DNA from: Pegea sp. RAD2-039
Taxonomy: Eukaryota > Chordata > Thaliacea > Salpida > Salpidae
NCBI GenBank assembly: GCA_034620365.1
Contig: JAQGEQ010000084.1
Location: forward strand, 744,001-808,000
Direction of reading: 5' to 3'
DNA: 64,000 nucleotides
A model generated the notes under the pieces. That model saw only the letters and a list, made by a program, of their open reading frames with translations. It did not search any database and was not told the DNA's origin. The stretch's first letter is position 1. Every line of letters begins with the position of its first letter. Both the position numbers and the translations under genes were made by a program. Of the stretch, positions 23,313 through 36,942 are shown piece by piece.

Positions 23313-26300
23313 ATTATACAGTTAAACTCATTATTCTTGATTATAATTATTCAGCAGATAAAGGCTTAAATTAATGAACCATTCAGCGTTATACTGTTAA
23401 TGTAAAATCTATATTTGTTAAAATTAATTAATATAATTTTCAATCTATTTCTTAATTTGAGAAGAAAATTTCATTCAACTTAAAAACATTTTCTTTAGCT
23501 ATTTATGTGATAGGACCATTAGAGAATCAAAAGCTTATTTTATGATCGAATACTATTCAATGAGTTGAAGAAAATTGTAATTTATTTGAGTTTTCTGTAA
23601 TTAAGTGAAATCTAAAAAAACGACAACAAGCAATAAAAACAATAGTTTTGAAAAGCTGGTAGTGAGCACTATTTATAGAACAAGAACTTTGATAAAATAT
23701 AAAGCTACTTGACAATGACAAGTTTTATTAAAAATTGCTGTGTGTTTTTATTTGCTGTTGTTTATATGCAAGATTTTTTTGTTATATACACAAAAATTGC
23801 AGCTTATAATTAACCTTGTTAAGTATTTACAGCATTGTTGTACATTCAATTGCTTATAATATTCTAAAAAATACAATTTTAGCCTGGATGATTGAGTATA
23901 AAAATATAATATAAAGTTTGTAACCGATTAGATATTGATTTATATTATAAACATTCAGTTTATAATGGTGACTTTTAAAACAAAGTTTTCTATGTTAATT
24001 TTTAGTTTATATTTGAAATGTAGTTAATACAAAGTTACACATTTTTAGCTGTAACAACTTATTATTTAAACTAAAAAATTAGCGATAAAACAGTTTGAGT
24101 TTAAGATAATAATTGAAATCGATGGTAACAATAATCTATCAGAAATTAAAATAAATCTATTCAAATGTTGCAATATGCTTTTGAATTTCTTTTTGTTTAA
24201 ACCAAATACTTTAATTGACTTCCCTTCCTTATAACTTAAAATAACATTTTATTTAGAGATGACTTGTTTTCAAAGTATTTAACTGATTAAAAATAAAAAA
24301 AAATGTTTAATGTAATGGTTATAAACTCATCTTGCAAACAGATAACTCAAAGAAAACGTCAGTAAATACATATACTGGAAACTTATTCATACAAAAATTT
24401 AATTAAAGTAGCGTATCTAAATTTAATTTTCATATCTATTTTAAAAATATATTTGTGCATCTTGCCGGTATTCCTGAAATATAGTTTTATGATTTTTTTG
24501 TTTACGATTCCGTGTGCATGATATGCCTCACTCAAAATCTAATGCTAAAAGATGATTTGTAAGCAAGTGCAATTTTCAGATTTTTCTTCAAATTAAATAA
24601 GTTATTTAAAAGCTTGTATAAGCATTAATTTAGAAAGTAAAGTATTTAAAAACTGTACTACAAGTTTTAAAAGACATTTCTTAAGTAAATAAATTAGCTG
24701 TATGGTCAATGTCAAGAGTAAAAAATATTTTGTCTGTTTTCTTAATTCATTTTTCTGGATTTTGTTTTTGTAAACCTTTTTTTAAGTAAAAGTTGTTCTT
24801 TTATCTAAATTGTATTCATTCATGCGTAAAATAATATAAGTGTAACAAAATTAAATGAGGGAAATATGTATGATTAGTAAAGAAAGTTCGACGTTTTCAT
24901 AATTATCTTGTATGGATCTTTCCATTTAAAAGATTTGACTTATTGAATTGTTAGTATAGTTGCTTATTATATGAATTTACATTTGAGCAAAATATTATGA
25001 GGTAAACCTAGATAATTTGACGTATTTCCGATATTTTAGTTACGGCTTGGTTATTTGTCAAGAAATTTTTTTACAATTTGTTGATAATTTAGAAGTAGGC
25101 GTTTTACAATATTATCAATGTTAAAGTTTACATTTTACAACCTTTTTTGTGACCTTTTTTAAACATCAATCTAAAGCTCTATATGTCTAAGTATTTGATG
25201 TTTATGAATATTAAGTATATATATATATTTTGAGTATTTAATAAGTGTCTTTAATTTAGATTATTTAGTTTTTTTTTTATCAGTTTTATGATAAAAGTGA
25301 ATAACTATAGTATCTTACTTTCCTAATTGTTTATATAAATTTTAAAGTTTACTAAACACTAACTTGAGTTGAATGACAAAGCTATTTCAAAATTATTTTA
25401 TATCAAACTTGTAGCTATATATGGAAACATGTATTTCTTACATATACGTGGAATTTCGTAAAACATCTCATTGATAAACTACACAACTGTTTTTTTATTA
25501 TTTAAAACTTTATTTTTACACTTTACTTTTGATTCCTAATTTTAGTGATATAAGAAGTTGTTAACTTCAATTTTTTCACATTTTTTAAATGTAATTTAAC
25601 TATTTTCTTTTATTATGAAATCTATTATGGAATGTGTTTTGCTATATTTGTAAAATTGGTAAATACTTTACCGTATGATCTGTTTCATTAGTAGAAACAG
25701 ACTCTTTCATTTATGAATAATATTTTAATAAAATAAATTTAGGGTTAGCTTTACATAATCTATTTTTATATGTATGGGCACCCTATTCTAAAACACTTTC
25801 ATTGAAGTTCTTTTGATGTTTTTATTTTTTATGTTCTGACATGTATTAGTGAAATTAATCTTAAACATCTTTTTTAAAGGTAAATATTTTAAGTATGAAT
25901 AAAATATAAACTCTATAATAGTGTGATTTTTCTATGTTTGTAGCCCTATTGTTTATAAAACGGCATATACTATTTATAGAATGAATATATTTGTACATAT
26001 TTATATAAACTTGCTAAGTATTTTTAAATAATTAAAGATAGAAAATCATTTTAAAAAACAAAGAATTTAGTAATCTTTATTGTGCAAACTTTGATTTAGT
26101 TTCTCTTATAAACAAGTGTTTGACCCAGATAATACTATTTAGAAGGATTTTGTTTTTTAAAACTATAATAATAATAATCATAATGTGTATATTTTTATCT
26201 ACAATTATTAATCTCTGTTGTTATTAGTGTTAATATTTTACAGTTATAATGTTTTGTTTTATTAATATCAAGATTATAATTTTAATCACTTTTTGCATAT

Positions 26301-26407
26301 TAATATAGCAACTTAATTGATTTTACTTTAAAAGGTTTATTGTATCCATTAGGGTGTTATAAATAAGGAAGACATTTTTTATAAAGTATTTTAAGAAGTG
26401 ATAAAAA
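23313..26407. other. AT-rich gene-free spacer
   Basis: About 3 kb of very AT-rich sequence with poly-T and TA runs (for example 25218-25228). No exon, repeat copy or structured RNA was recognised. The right end should contain the IQGAP promoter. Confidence 0.5.
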
Positions 26408-29400
26408 ATGGAAGAAAAAGTTGAAACTGGAGGTTAGTTGATTTATTATTTTCAGCTGATTGTTAAACTCTTATAAACTAGATAAAACTGTTTTATATTT
26501 TTCCTATTAATCATGCTAAGATACTTATTTCAATATCTTAATTTATATTTGATAACTTTCATTAAAAACTAACTATTTATATAAAACTTTGTCCTTGATA
26601 TATTTATCAAAATTTTGCCACAGGGTTTGAGAATATTTTTCCCACTGATATTTGTCTTCTTTTGTTTAAAAGAAGTTTTCCACATAACTTTTTAGTCAAG
26701 TACTTATGCTTGAATGCTTTATAAACATTAATTGTTTATTTGGTTTATTTTAAAGTTTAATCAATGTGTGATTATAAAGCGTGGTCATTGTCATCTTTAA
26801 AAGTTTCAGCATTTTCTGATTTAAATTTAGTGGCACATTATAAGTGGCACAGCTTATTATTGACAGTGAAGCCATGCAACCATCAGAGAAATTCTTAATG
26901 AATTTGAATGGTAGCTTTGTGAATAAAAATGATAATTATAGCTGGCATAAAAGGTTCAATTATCATATTAGTCATATAAGATTGAATTTTGGTGTGTTGT
27001 TTAGTATATTGGAATTATTTTTATTAAACTTTCTTTTATCTTCAGCGTTTGGTGATGATGAAAGAATGACAGGAGATCAGATGGATGATAAAAGGAGCCA
27101 AAAAGTGGCTTATGAATATCTTTGTCACTTAGAAGAAGCAAAAAAGTTCGATAATATTTCAGATTTTGAACCAATTAGATAATTCAGCATCAAACCTTTT
27201 CTAGTTCATTCTATAACTAATTCTGCAAACTAAATTATCTTTGCTTTTTATAGGTGGATGGAACATTGTTTAAAAGAAGAACTTCCTGAAAGCACTGAGC
27301 TAGAGGAAGGACTTAGAAATGGGGTTTATTTGGCAAAACTGGGGCACTTTTTTTCTCCTACTGCAGTTCCATTGAGAAAGATTTATGATAAAGATTTCAA
27401 AAGATTTGAAGTGAAAGGACTTCACTTCAAACATACTGACAATATAAATCACTTCTATCGAGCTATGGAGCAAATTGGGTTACCTCGCGTAAGTCCTCAT
27501 CTGCAAGATAGATATTTGATGAAAACTTAATATTTTATATTTTTTCTTTGAAATCTTCAATCTCTTTCACTTTCTGACTGAAACTTTTTTGATGGATTAA
27601 TCGTGTTAAGTGATAAACAAACTTGTAATACTGTTAAGTACTTCTTACATAAAAATTTCAGCTAATTTGGAAATGAAGATTTATACTCAGATGATATTTA
27701 AAAGGTATATTTGAAATCATAAAAATCAGATAAATCTGCCTACTTCATCACATTGTAATCATTTTGAAGATTGTCTTTTCACTTTTGTGTTGTGTTTATT
27801 CCGTTTGTGCTTTCATATTGTTGTTCCATCGGTATTTGTTGATAATCATTTTTTAAAGTCTATTTGAACTAATCAAAGTTTCAACTAAAAGATTATAGAG
27901 ATGACACGAATATTTTTGTAGTTCATTGCTTGTTTCTTGTAGATATTTTATCCTGAAACTACTGATATATATGACCGGAAAAATATGCCTCGTACCATAT
28001 ACTGTCTACACGCCCTGAGTTTGTTTCTCTTTAAAATTGGAGTTGCTCCACAAATGGAGGACTTGTATGGAATTGCTGAGTTCACTGGTAAGTAAACAAA
28101 TTTCAATGATTAACCACCATCATGTTTACTCTTTCATTTGAATAAAAACTTTTATTAACTTATATGTTGATGTTAACAGAGGAACAAGTAACTATTATGC
28201 AGTCAGAACTGACAAAGTATGGAATCAAAATGCCACAGTTTAGTAAGATTGGTGGCATCCTCGCAAATGAGTTATCTGTAGATGAAGCTACATGTAAGCA
28301 ACAAAACTTCTTCAAATACAAACGCTTGCTTCTTAAATATGGTTTACTTACTGTTTCCTTACTAGATACCATCTTATGAATAATAATTTCTATTTTAATG
28401 ATAATATCTGATGTATATTTATATATATTTATAAACAGACGGTATCAGTTTGTTGAACAACTTTTATACTTTATCTTAATATCAAGTTTTCAGTAACCTC
28501 CTCATATTTTGTTCTATTAGTACATGCCGCTGTCATAGCGATTAATGAAGCTTTATCAAATGGAGATTCAGCTGAGACTTTATCGAAATTGAAGAACCCC
28601 AGCGCTTGTTTAAATGGTGTAAGTGATGATAATGCCATAGCTTACCAAGATCGACTTCTCAATTACAAAAATCTCAAAATAGAAGCTTCAAAAGCAAAGG
28701 TAGAAATCAAGTTGAAGCTGGAATGAAATATTAATGATGTTTTATGTCAGGTACAAGATCAAAACATCGAAGATAGAGATATGTACGAGGAACTGCTGAC
28801 ACACGCTGAGTTACAAGGAAATCTAAAGAAAATCAACTGTAAATCTTCATCACAAACTCCCTCATCTCATGATCTTATATCTTACAGTGGATGTGAAGTT
28901 GGAAGAGTTGAATGATTTGCTACAAGATGAAGATGTTGATGATGAAGTTGTGATCTCTTTGCTGAAAAATATGGAAATTGCAAATGTTAAAGATGATAAT
29001 GTGACTTGGTATAAGGAGCAACTTCTGCAAGATCTCAACAGCAAAAAGGAGAAGGTATGGACTAGATTTATGTTTAGATTGCCACATTTTTCACACGCTA
29101 AAAGCGAATAGTCGGGAAATATGTGGAAAAGGTCATTTGTGTGGCTTGGTCGGTTCAGCTTGACTAACTTCAAATGTTTATTCAACAAACTTCAAAAAAT
29201 AAACAAAATTTTTCATCAGTCGTTCAGCTTGTCACGACATTTGTTCACTTCTGTGCAGAGTGGAAATGATGAAAGTGTGAAATTAGATAAAGAAGAAATC
29301 CAGAAGTCGATAAATAACGCGAATATTTCAGCCAATAAGCATCGAGCACGTCAGTTTCATCACTAATTGCTCTTTGTTTATTCAAAGACTGATTTTGTTG

Positions 29401-32400
29401 TACAACTTTAGGAGCAAAAGCAATTTCAAACATCAACTCATTGCTTTTAAGTGATGATGTAGATCCTCAAGATCTCATGAACATCCTCATCAAACCAGAA
29501 GCTGAGTTCCCTGATGTCTACTCTGAGAAGCCTATTGTATATTACGAAGAGTTGCGGGTGGCCAGGGCAGGGGCAGAGAAGGTGGTCACTTAACCTCATA
29601 TGACAAACGCTAATTTGTTGTTGTTAGGACTTGTCTCATGATGATATCAGTAAAAAGGTCCCACTGTTAAATTTACTTTCAAAACTCAACAAACACTTGG
29701 AGGCTGGTGATGTAAGTTGTATATGGGAAACTATCAACAATTCACAATTAGCTCTTCACGATCTCGATGATGCCTTCCGCACTCGTATCTGTGTAAGTCC
29801 CATATCAATCTTCTATCTTGCAAATTAACTGTTTAGAAAACTTCACTTCTATTGTCCATTGTCGCGGCTTTTCATTTGTTTTATTAAATGTGGCAAAAAT
29901 ATCTGATAATTGATGCAATGAATGAATATCAGATAAATAAAGAAAGATGAAGATCAATTGTTATTCTAATTTCATTGATCTGTTTCTAGTTGAAACTACC
30001 AACATAAATTGAACTTCAATATTTATTTGTTTTCTTTAAATCTTCTAATTACTCTTCAATAATTAACATCCAACCTCGTTTGTCGGTTATTTTCACTTTC
30101 ACATACTTACTACTGTTTCTTTTATAGGAAGGACTAGTTGAAGCAAAAGCTGATGTGTCTTATCTTACAATTGATCAAATTCAAAGTAAAATTGATGAAG
30201 TAAATCATGAGATTGCTGAAGAGCAAGCAAGTCAGTTATTTTCATTTTTTTTTACAACTTTTCTTTAATATTTAATGTCAAATGACATTAGCTATCATTT
30301 TGATGGTTTTTTTTTCAATCTTTTTCAAATCTTTGTTATTCACAGGTTATACTTGCTTAAATACCTCGAATTCACCTCATATATACCATATAAGGTTTTA
30401 TATCACTTTCTTCAACATACTTCTTACAGTTGATAACAAAAAACATTGAATGTAGATTTGATGCTAGTCGGTTTTCATCACTATTTGTTCCCATTTATGT
30501 CAATTTTGTATTTGATACATTTCTAACCAGTTTCCTGTACATGTCATCAAACGTTTAGTTTTTATTAAAAACTTTCTAGTTTCAATTTTGATTGAAATTG
30601 ACAAATTCGATGAAAGTTTGCCCACTAATATAAAACTTCAAAATTTCCCTCAAAAATGACTTTAATTTGAAATTAATGAAAATAATTATGTCTAAACTCC
30701 CTGATTTTCATTTGTTTACAAAAAAGTTTCTTTAAAAGTTTAAATATTTGTCTTTTTATTTATCAACGTTTATTTTTGATGCTTTTCAACTTTTTATTTT
30801 TTAATTTATCTGAATAATTAAAAGAAAACTTGTTATTTACGATTTTGGACTTTTTCTCAATACAACTGTTGCTGGGTACAAAACAGAAAACGACCAAATT
30901 GTTTGTTGAATGCAGGAATTGAAGGTGTCAATAATTTGAATGAAATTTTGGAAAATGGTGATGAAGATAGTGTTCTTCAATCACTCCAAAATCCGGCTCT
31001 TCAACTGAAGAACGTAGATGCTTCTAATATCCTTCAATATATTCGTCTGTTGAAGAAGAAGAAATCTGAGAAAGAAGAGCAAGTAGAGAGCTCGACTCTG
31101 TGGATCGATGAGATTCAACAATGCGTCGATCTCGCTAATCATCAGACGCGCGTCGCCCTCAAGCGTCAGTTGCCTTAACGCCCCTTTCGCGCGCTCATCT
31201 ACTTCTCGACTTGCAGAAGCCTCCGCAGTTGCCGCTGTCAATATGTCCCTAGATGACCCAGATTACGAACAGACTTATGAGATGCTACGTCATCAGGATA
31301 TCGCGATAGCCGCGTTGACTCCTGAATGTGCATCCAGTTACCATGAACAACTGATTGATATGAAGCGAGAGAAGTGTGAAGACGGTTAGTAGGTCACGTG
31401 ATGAGTGCAGAAGTCACGTGACGTCTCGTAGGTAAGACGGAGACGGATTGGGTCGTATTCCGAACACGTGAAGGCGATGATTATTACTTCAACATCGATT
31501 TGTTGGAAGGGTCGTGGTCGAAACCTGATAATTTCAACCCCGACACAATATATTTGAGTAAAGATGAGATACAAGTAAGTTGAAGATTGATCAGTTGATT
31601 GGGAGTTGATCTTGTGTGTCTCAGGAACGTGTCAGTTTCATCTCAGCAGCTTATGATCGAGTACAGATGTGGAAAGACAACGAGCGATATGTAATTAAGC
31701 TTCAATCGTTTGTACGAATGCATATTGAACGGAAACGCTTCTCACAACGCAAAAACTTCATTGATAACCAGGTTGCGAGCTTTACTGACATTTCTACCTC
31801 CTTTTCTACCTCCTCACCTGTTTGCTTGCTTACTACCACTTGCTAACTCACTACTACGTCATTTCTTAATGACGTCATCATTATCTTTTTCCTAAAGCTT
31901 CCTGCTATTGTCACGATTCAATCAGCGTGGAGAGGTCACCTACAAAAACGCAAGTTTCAGCAACGTCTCGAATACTTTCGACAAAACGCGCGCTCAATCG
32001 TCATCGTGAGCGCCTTCTCTTTCAGCTAATCACTTTTCTCATGTTTACTGTTTGTAGTTACAAACCAACTGTCGAATGTGGAAGCAACGCAACAAGTACC
32101 AGCAACGTCTTCAATACTTTAAAAATCAGGTCTCAAATTCAATTGATAAGTTCACCGATAATGACGTCATCATTATTAAATCATCAGACGCGTTCCATCG
32201 TCAAGTTACAAGCTTGGTTTCGATCGAATAAGGCGAGACACGATTACCGCACTTTGAGTGAGTCAATCACGTAAAGAGAAAGTCACTTCTTTACCGCCTA
32301 CTTTTAAAATCAAACATGATTCGTCTCGCGCATATGACGTCATCGCTAACTTTGCTTTTTTGCAGTTGGAGTCGAGAATCCTCCTTTACCAGTGGTTCAG

Positions 32401-35400
32401 CGTTTCGTGCACCTACTAGACCAACGTACTAACGACTTCACTGAAGAAATGGGTTGGTTTGCTCACTGATGTGTGACGTGCTCACTGATGCGTGACGCTC
32501 GAAAAATAATTTGTCAGAACTTCAAGAACTGAAAAAGTCGGTGATTGGCAAGATAAAAGGCAACAATGAACACGAGAAGGCTTTGAACTCGATGGATATC
32601 AAGATTGGTTTGCTCGTCAAAAATCGTATCACTCTACAAGTAAAGATTTGCTTCTAATTGCTGATTGGTTGATCTGATTGATGTTTGTAGGATGTCATCA
32701 ATCACAGCCACCATATCCGTAAGAAGACCACCAAAAATATGGCTTCAAATGAAAGTGGGGCCGCGACTGGTTTGAAAGCTCTCAATAAAACCAACAGAGC
32801 TCGATTAGAAGCTTATCAACATCTTTTCTACCTCCTACAAGTATGTGATCATCTGATCATGATGATTATCTGATCATCTGTGATCTTCAGACAAATCCAA
32901 CTTACTTCGGGAAGTTGATCTTCAAGATGCCAGCTGGTCGTTCTACCGACTTCATGCAGCAAGTCATCTTTGCTGTTTATAATTACGCTTCCAACTCCAG
33001 GGAAGAATATCTTTTGTTAAAGCTCTTTAGAACTGCTCTTCAGGAAGAGATCGAGTAAGTGACCCCATTACATCCGCATGTGTCTTAAGATTACCATCGA
33101 ATTCATCATCTGATGTTAAACAGTTTTTATTTAAGACCCATATTTAGTGGTTTAGTTTCAACTAATATAAAGTCGCATGTAACAAGGATAACTAAGTTAG
33201 AATAGCTCCCGGAACTTTCAGGTGATTAACAATTAGTTGATTTGAAGCTTTATAGCGGGTGAAGTTGAAGGGTAAGTTGTCGGCTGCTGCCCCTGCTGCT
33301 TATCAAGTATTTCCATAAAGCATGTAGCTGATGTTGTGGTAACAGCTCTAATGATTGTCTCCTAGCAACACTTACTGATGTTACAAGTTGTAAACATCAG
33401 AAGAATAATCTTAATTTTTTGAGATTTGTCGCCATCAAAGTGATCTTTGATTTTATTGATGAACAAGATCTTTGATCGATCTACTGTTGATTGCATGTTG
33501 TCGAATCTTTAATTAATTTCATAATTCGAAAAATCATCTTCAATCAATTCGCTTCAGCTTTGTTCATCTTCAACTAAATACTGCTTCGACAAAATCATCC
33601 CTAATTCATTTTCAAATCTCATTTCAAAGATTAAAATGATTTTGATGAGAGATTTTGAGACTTCAATAATTTCTTCTTTGATTTACTTCAAATAATTGAT
33701 GAAAATTTCATCTCAACTTCGATTTTAAAGATCAAAAGTTGATAAAGTGAAAGAGATTGCGACCGGAAATCCTCTCGTCATCAAAATGGTCGTCTCATTC
33801 AATCGAGGGGCAAAAGGAAACAGCTCCCTGCGACAAATCCTCGCTCCTCAAGTAGGTGCCCCTGATCTTCCACGCCCCACTAACATGTCTCATCTTTAAA
33901 AGGTAAAAGAAGTAATGAAGAAGAAGCACAACATCAACACGAGTCCTATTGAGATCTATAAAAATTGGATCAATCAACGTGAAACGGAGACCGGCGAACC
34001 CTCGTAAGTACCCCTCATCTTTCTAACCACGCCCCCCTTTCATCTAATCCAACTTTGTAGAGTTCTGCCTTACACGGTCAATATTGAGCAAGCGATGGAA
34101 CACGAAGAGGTTAGAAAGCGAGTTGCTGATTCTGTTGATCAGCTACAAGCAGCTACGGAAGGATTCATGAACGCCATCCTCACCAACTTGGAAAGTATTC
34201 CGTAAGTGCCCCAATCGCCCCCATCCTCGATTCGATAGTTGATGTTGTCACGTGACAGATACGGGCTCCGATACATCGCGAAGTGCTTACGTAATTTGTT
34301 GATGGATAAATTCCCTGATACAGCCGACGAGGAAGTTCTCAAGGTGCTTCTCCGCGTCACGCCATCTACTTCTTTTATTGACGCTTACATCTTCAGATGG
34401 TCGGAAATCTTATTTATTATCGCTTCATCAATCCAGCTGTGATCGGTCCCGACGTCTTCGATATCATTGACGTCACAGCGGGCGGATCGGGTCTCAACAA
34501 TGATCAGCGTAAAAATCTCGGCTCCATCGCAAAAGTTCTTCAGTTTGCAAGCACTGGGAAAACGGTGAGCTCATTTGCATACAGCTCATCATTGAATTGA
34601 CCTTTGACCCCTTGCACTAGTTTGCTGGAGACTTGGATTATTTGGACTCGATCAACGATTATTTAAAAGATGCTTACGAAAGATTCAAGTGAGTATCTTC
34701 ATCCTTGTTTCAAAAGATCATTGTTGGATGTTGTTGATCAGAAACTTCTTTATCGCTGTGTGCGATGTCCCGGAGCCGGAAGAGAAGCACAACATGGATG
34801 AGTTTAGTGATGCAGTGCTGTTGGTGAAGCCTGTGATCTTCATTAGTTTGAAGGAAGTTGTAGACACTCATAAATTGCTAGTTGAGCATGCTGAAGAGAT
34901 TGCACCGGATGCAACTGATCCTATTCATGATATGTTGGAAGAATTAGGAGAAGTTCCCGAATATTCTACTCTTCTAGGTATTTATCAAAACATCTCGTTG
35001 AATTATTTGTTTATTTTCACTCCGATTTCAATTATACACTTTTTTCTCTCTCAACTTCTTGCCACCTCCAAGGTTCGTCTTATCAGAATCGATCTTCAAT
35101 CCGTGAAAAAAGGGAATCACGCAGCAACGGTATTGATTTGAGTGACTGACAGCTCGCTTATGCCTTCAACCAACCAGCTTGCTTGCTTGCCTGCTTCAGC
35201 TAACCAAACCAACCATATGCATGTAGTTTACAAACCAGTCGACATCAGCTAATACCTCATCGTCCTCTCAACCATCAGCATGATTGTCTTATCAATGTCC
35301 TCCTCAAAACCAACATTCTGACGTCATTCATCAATTTGCATGACGTCAATTTAATTATTCTTCCATCTTGCACTAACTCGATACGGGTCGCTTAGCAACC

Positions 35401-36730
35401 GGCTTTTCGCGTCTAACGCTGTTTTCGCGAAATCGACTCTCTGACGCGTTGTTGTCGTACAGCGAGCTCCGTCGACTCTGATTCGAAAGTTGAAGAAAAT
35501 GATGAAGCCTTGAAAGCTGAAATCTCACTGACTCTTGCTAGCAGGGTTGAAGTTCAAGAAGATGACGACTCCGACATCAAGAACCTTCTACTCAGGTGCG
35601 TTGATGACGTCGAGAAGTGATGACGTCATTGGTTGTGGTTGTTTCAGAACCAAGCGAATGGTGATTGATATTGTGAGGATTCAGTGCGGTGAAAATTTGA
35701 AGGAAGTCTTGGAGACCAACGCTAGTGATGAACAGGTCGGTGGCTGCTGATAGTCGCGATGTGATGACGTCATCGATCTCGATTGCAGGAAGACATCCAC
35801 ATGGCTAATATTAACAAGATGGAAGCTAAGAAGCGCGAACGAGAGAAGGATGATGAGGATGAAGAGTCGGTGCTGAAGACTCGATCCTTACTCAACGAGA
35901 ACAAGTTGCCTCTTCTGGATATGAAAAAGCGCGTTCTTCGAAATCTCGAGAAACTCGAAGCTCACGGCATAGTCACTGTTGCTGATAATTACCAAGCAAT
36001 TGTCAACATGATTGCCAGGGTTGGTCCTGATGTTTCTAGCTGCTGTGGTAGCCGGTCTAAACCTGACAATTGTAGGACATTCGTAACCAACGCCGATATC
36101 GACAACGACGTAAACAAGAATTGACGAAGTTGCGACAAAATATCGACAGATTGAAGCAAAAATCAATTTTACTCGAAGAACAATCTGAATACTTTAATCA
36201 ATACATCAAGAGTTGTCTGGACAGCCTCAACGCCAAGTTAGCCCCGTGCCCCAGTCGCCCCACTTCATTTCATCTCGTTTTCCCTGTAGACAAATGACCA
36301 AAAAGAAGAAGAAGAAGAAGAAAGTTGCTATCAAGTATACAGCTGCTGAACTTCATCGTAAACGTATCGTCCTCGAACTTGAAGGTCTCGATATCTCCAA
36401 GTACGTGTCCTGATGATGACGTCATCAGCAGATGATCACGCACTTGTTGATTAGGTTTCGCGATGTCTTGTTTGAGATCTCACAGTGTGAAGAAGATGGC
36501 GGGAAGTTTATCATCGCTGCTAAGTTCTTCGGTGTGAATATGGAGAAAGTGACTTTGGTGTTCCAAGTAAGAAGTGTTTGTTGGTTGAAGGAATCTAATT
36601 GTGTGTCTTGTAGGATTTACTTCAGTTACAATATGAAGGTGTGAATCATATGAAAATGTTTGAAGATCGTGCTCGCGTCAACGTCAATCTCCTCATCTAT
36701 CTTCTCAACAAAAAGTTTTACGGCAAATAA
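26408..36730 (+). CDS. IQGAP: IQ motif-containing GTPase-activating-like scaffold protein
   Basis: A 37-exon model joins in phase to 1644 aa (human IQGAP1 is 1657). Exon starts: 26408, 27046, 27254, 27943, 28180, 28521, 28751, 28888, 29259, 29412, 29628, 30128, 30916, 31217, 31432, 31625, 31898, 32058, 32188, 32366, 32518, 32691, 32891, 33731, 33903, 34061, 34259, 34397, 34621, 34742, 35463, 35648, 35789, 36076, 36290, 36455, 36614. The protein is a cytoplasmic scaffold linking Cdc42/Rac, calmodulin and actin. Domains: CH from about residue 30 (VAYEYLCHLEEAKKWM); coiled IQGAP repeats; WW at about 670-700 (DDYYFNIDLLEGSWSKP); IQ motifs at about 725-840 (VIKLQSFVRMH, VTIQSAWRGH, a degenerate third, VKLQAWFRSNKAR); RasGAP-related domain from about 900 (FNRGAKG, YYRFINPAVIGPD); RasGAP-C end (VNVNLLIYLLNKKFYGK). 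The 25-bp first exon is the weakest part. Confidence 0.95.
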
Positions 36731-36942
36731 GCGGTCACGTGATTGCTACTATCCTAACTTTCCGTTTACTTCTTGTAAATTATCACTTCTCAATCGATCA
36801 TCTCACTGACTTACTCCTTTCCTCGCTCTACATCCATCCACACTCGTCCACTAGCCAACCGACCGACCAGTGGGCCGGACCGGAGGTAGGGCAGTGACCT
36901 TTCAAACAATCCTAACATTCCTTGAGCGAGTAGATGACGTCA
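31870..36942. repeat. TGACGTCA palindrome cluster in IQGAP 3' half
   Basis: Perfect TGACGTCA octamers occur at 31870, 32162, 32335, 34468, 35319, 35341, 35621, 35765, 36417 and 36935, mostly inside short IQGAP introns; 34468 is in coding sequence. The octamer is the consensus CRE/ATF binding palindrome. I saw none between 4367 and 31869. Confidence 0.75.

Noticed and set aside
26844-27182. Open frame running through the IQGAP second exon with an unspliced N-terminus
   Set aside because: Family alignment begins only at the acceptor at 27046; the upstream part reads like intron sequence and starts at GTG.
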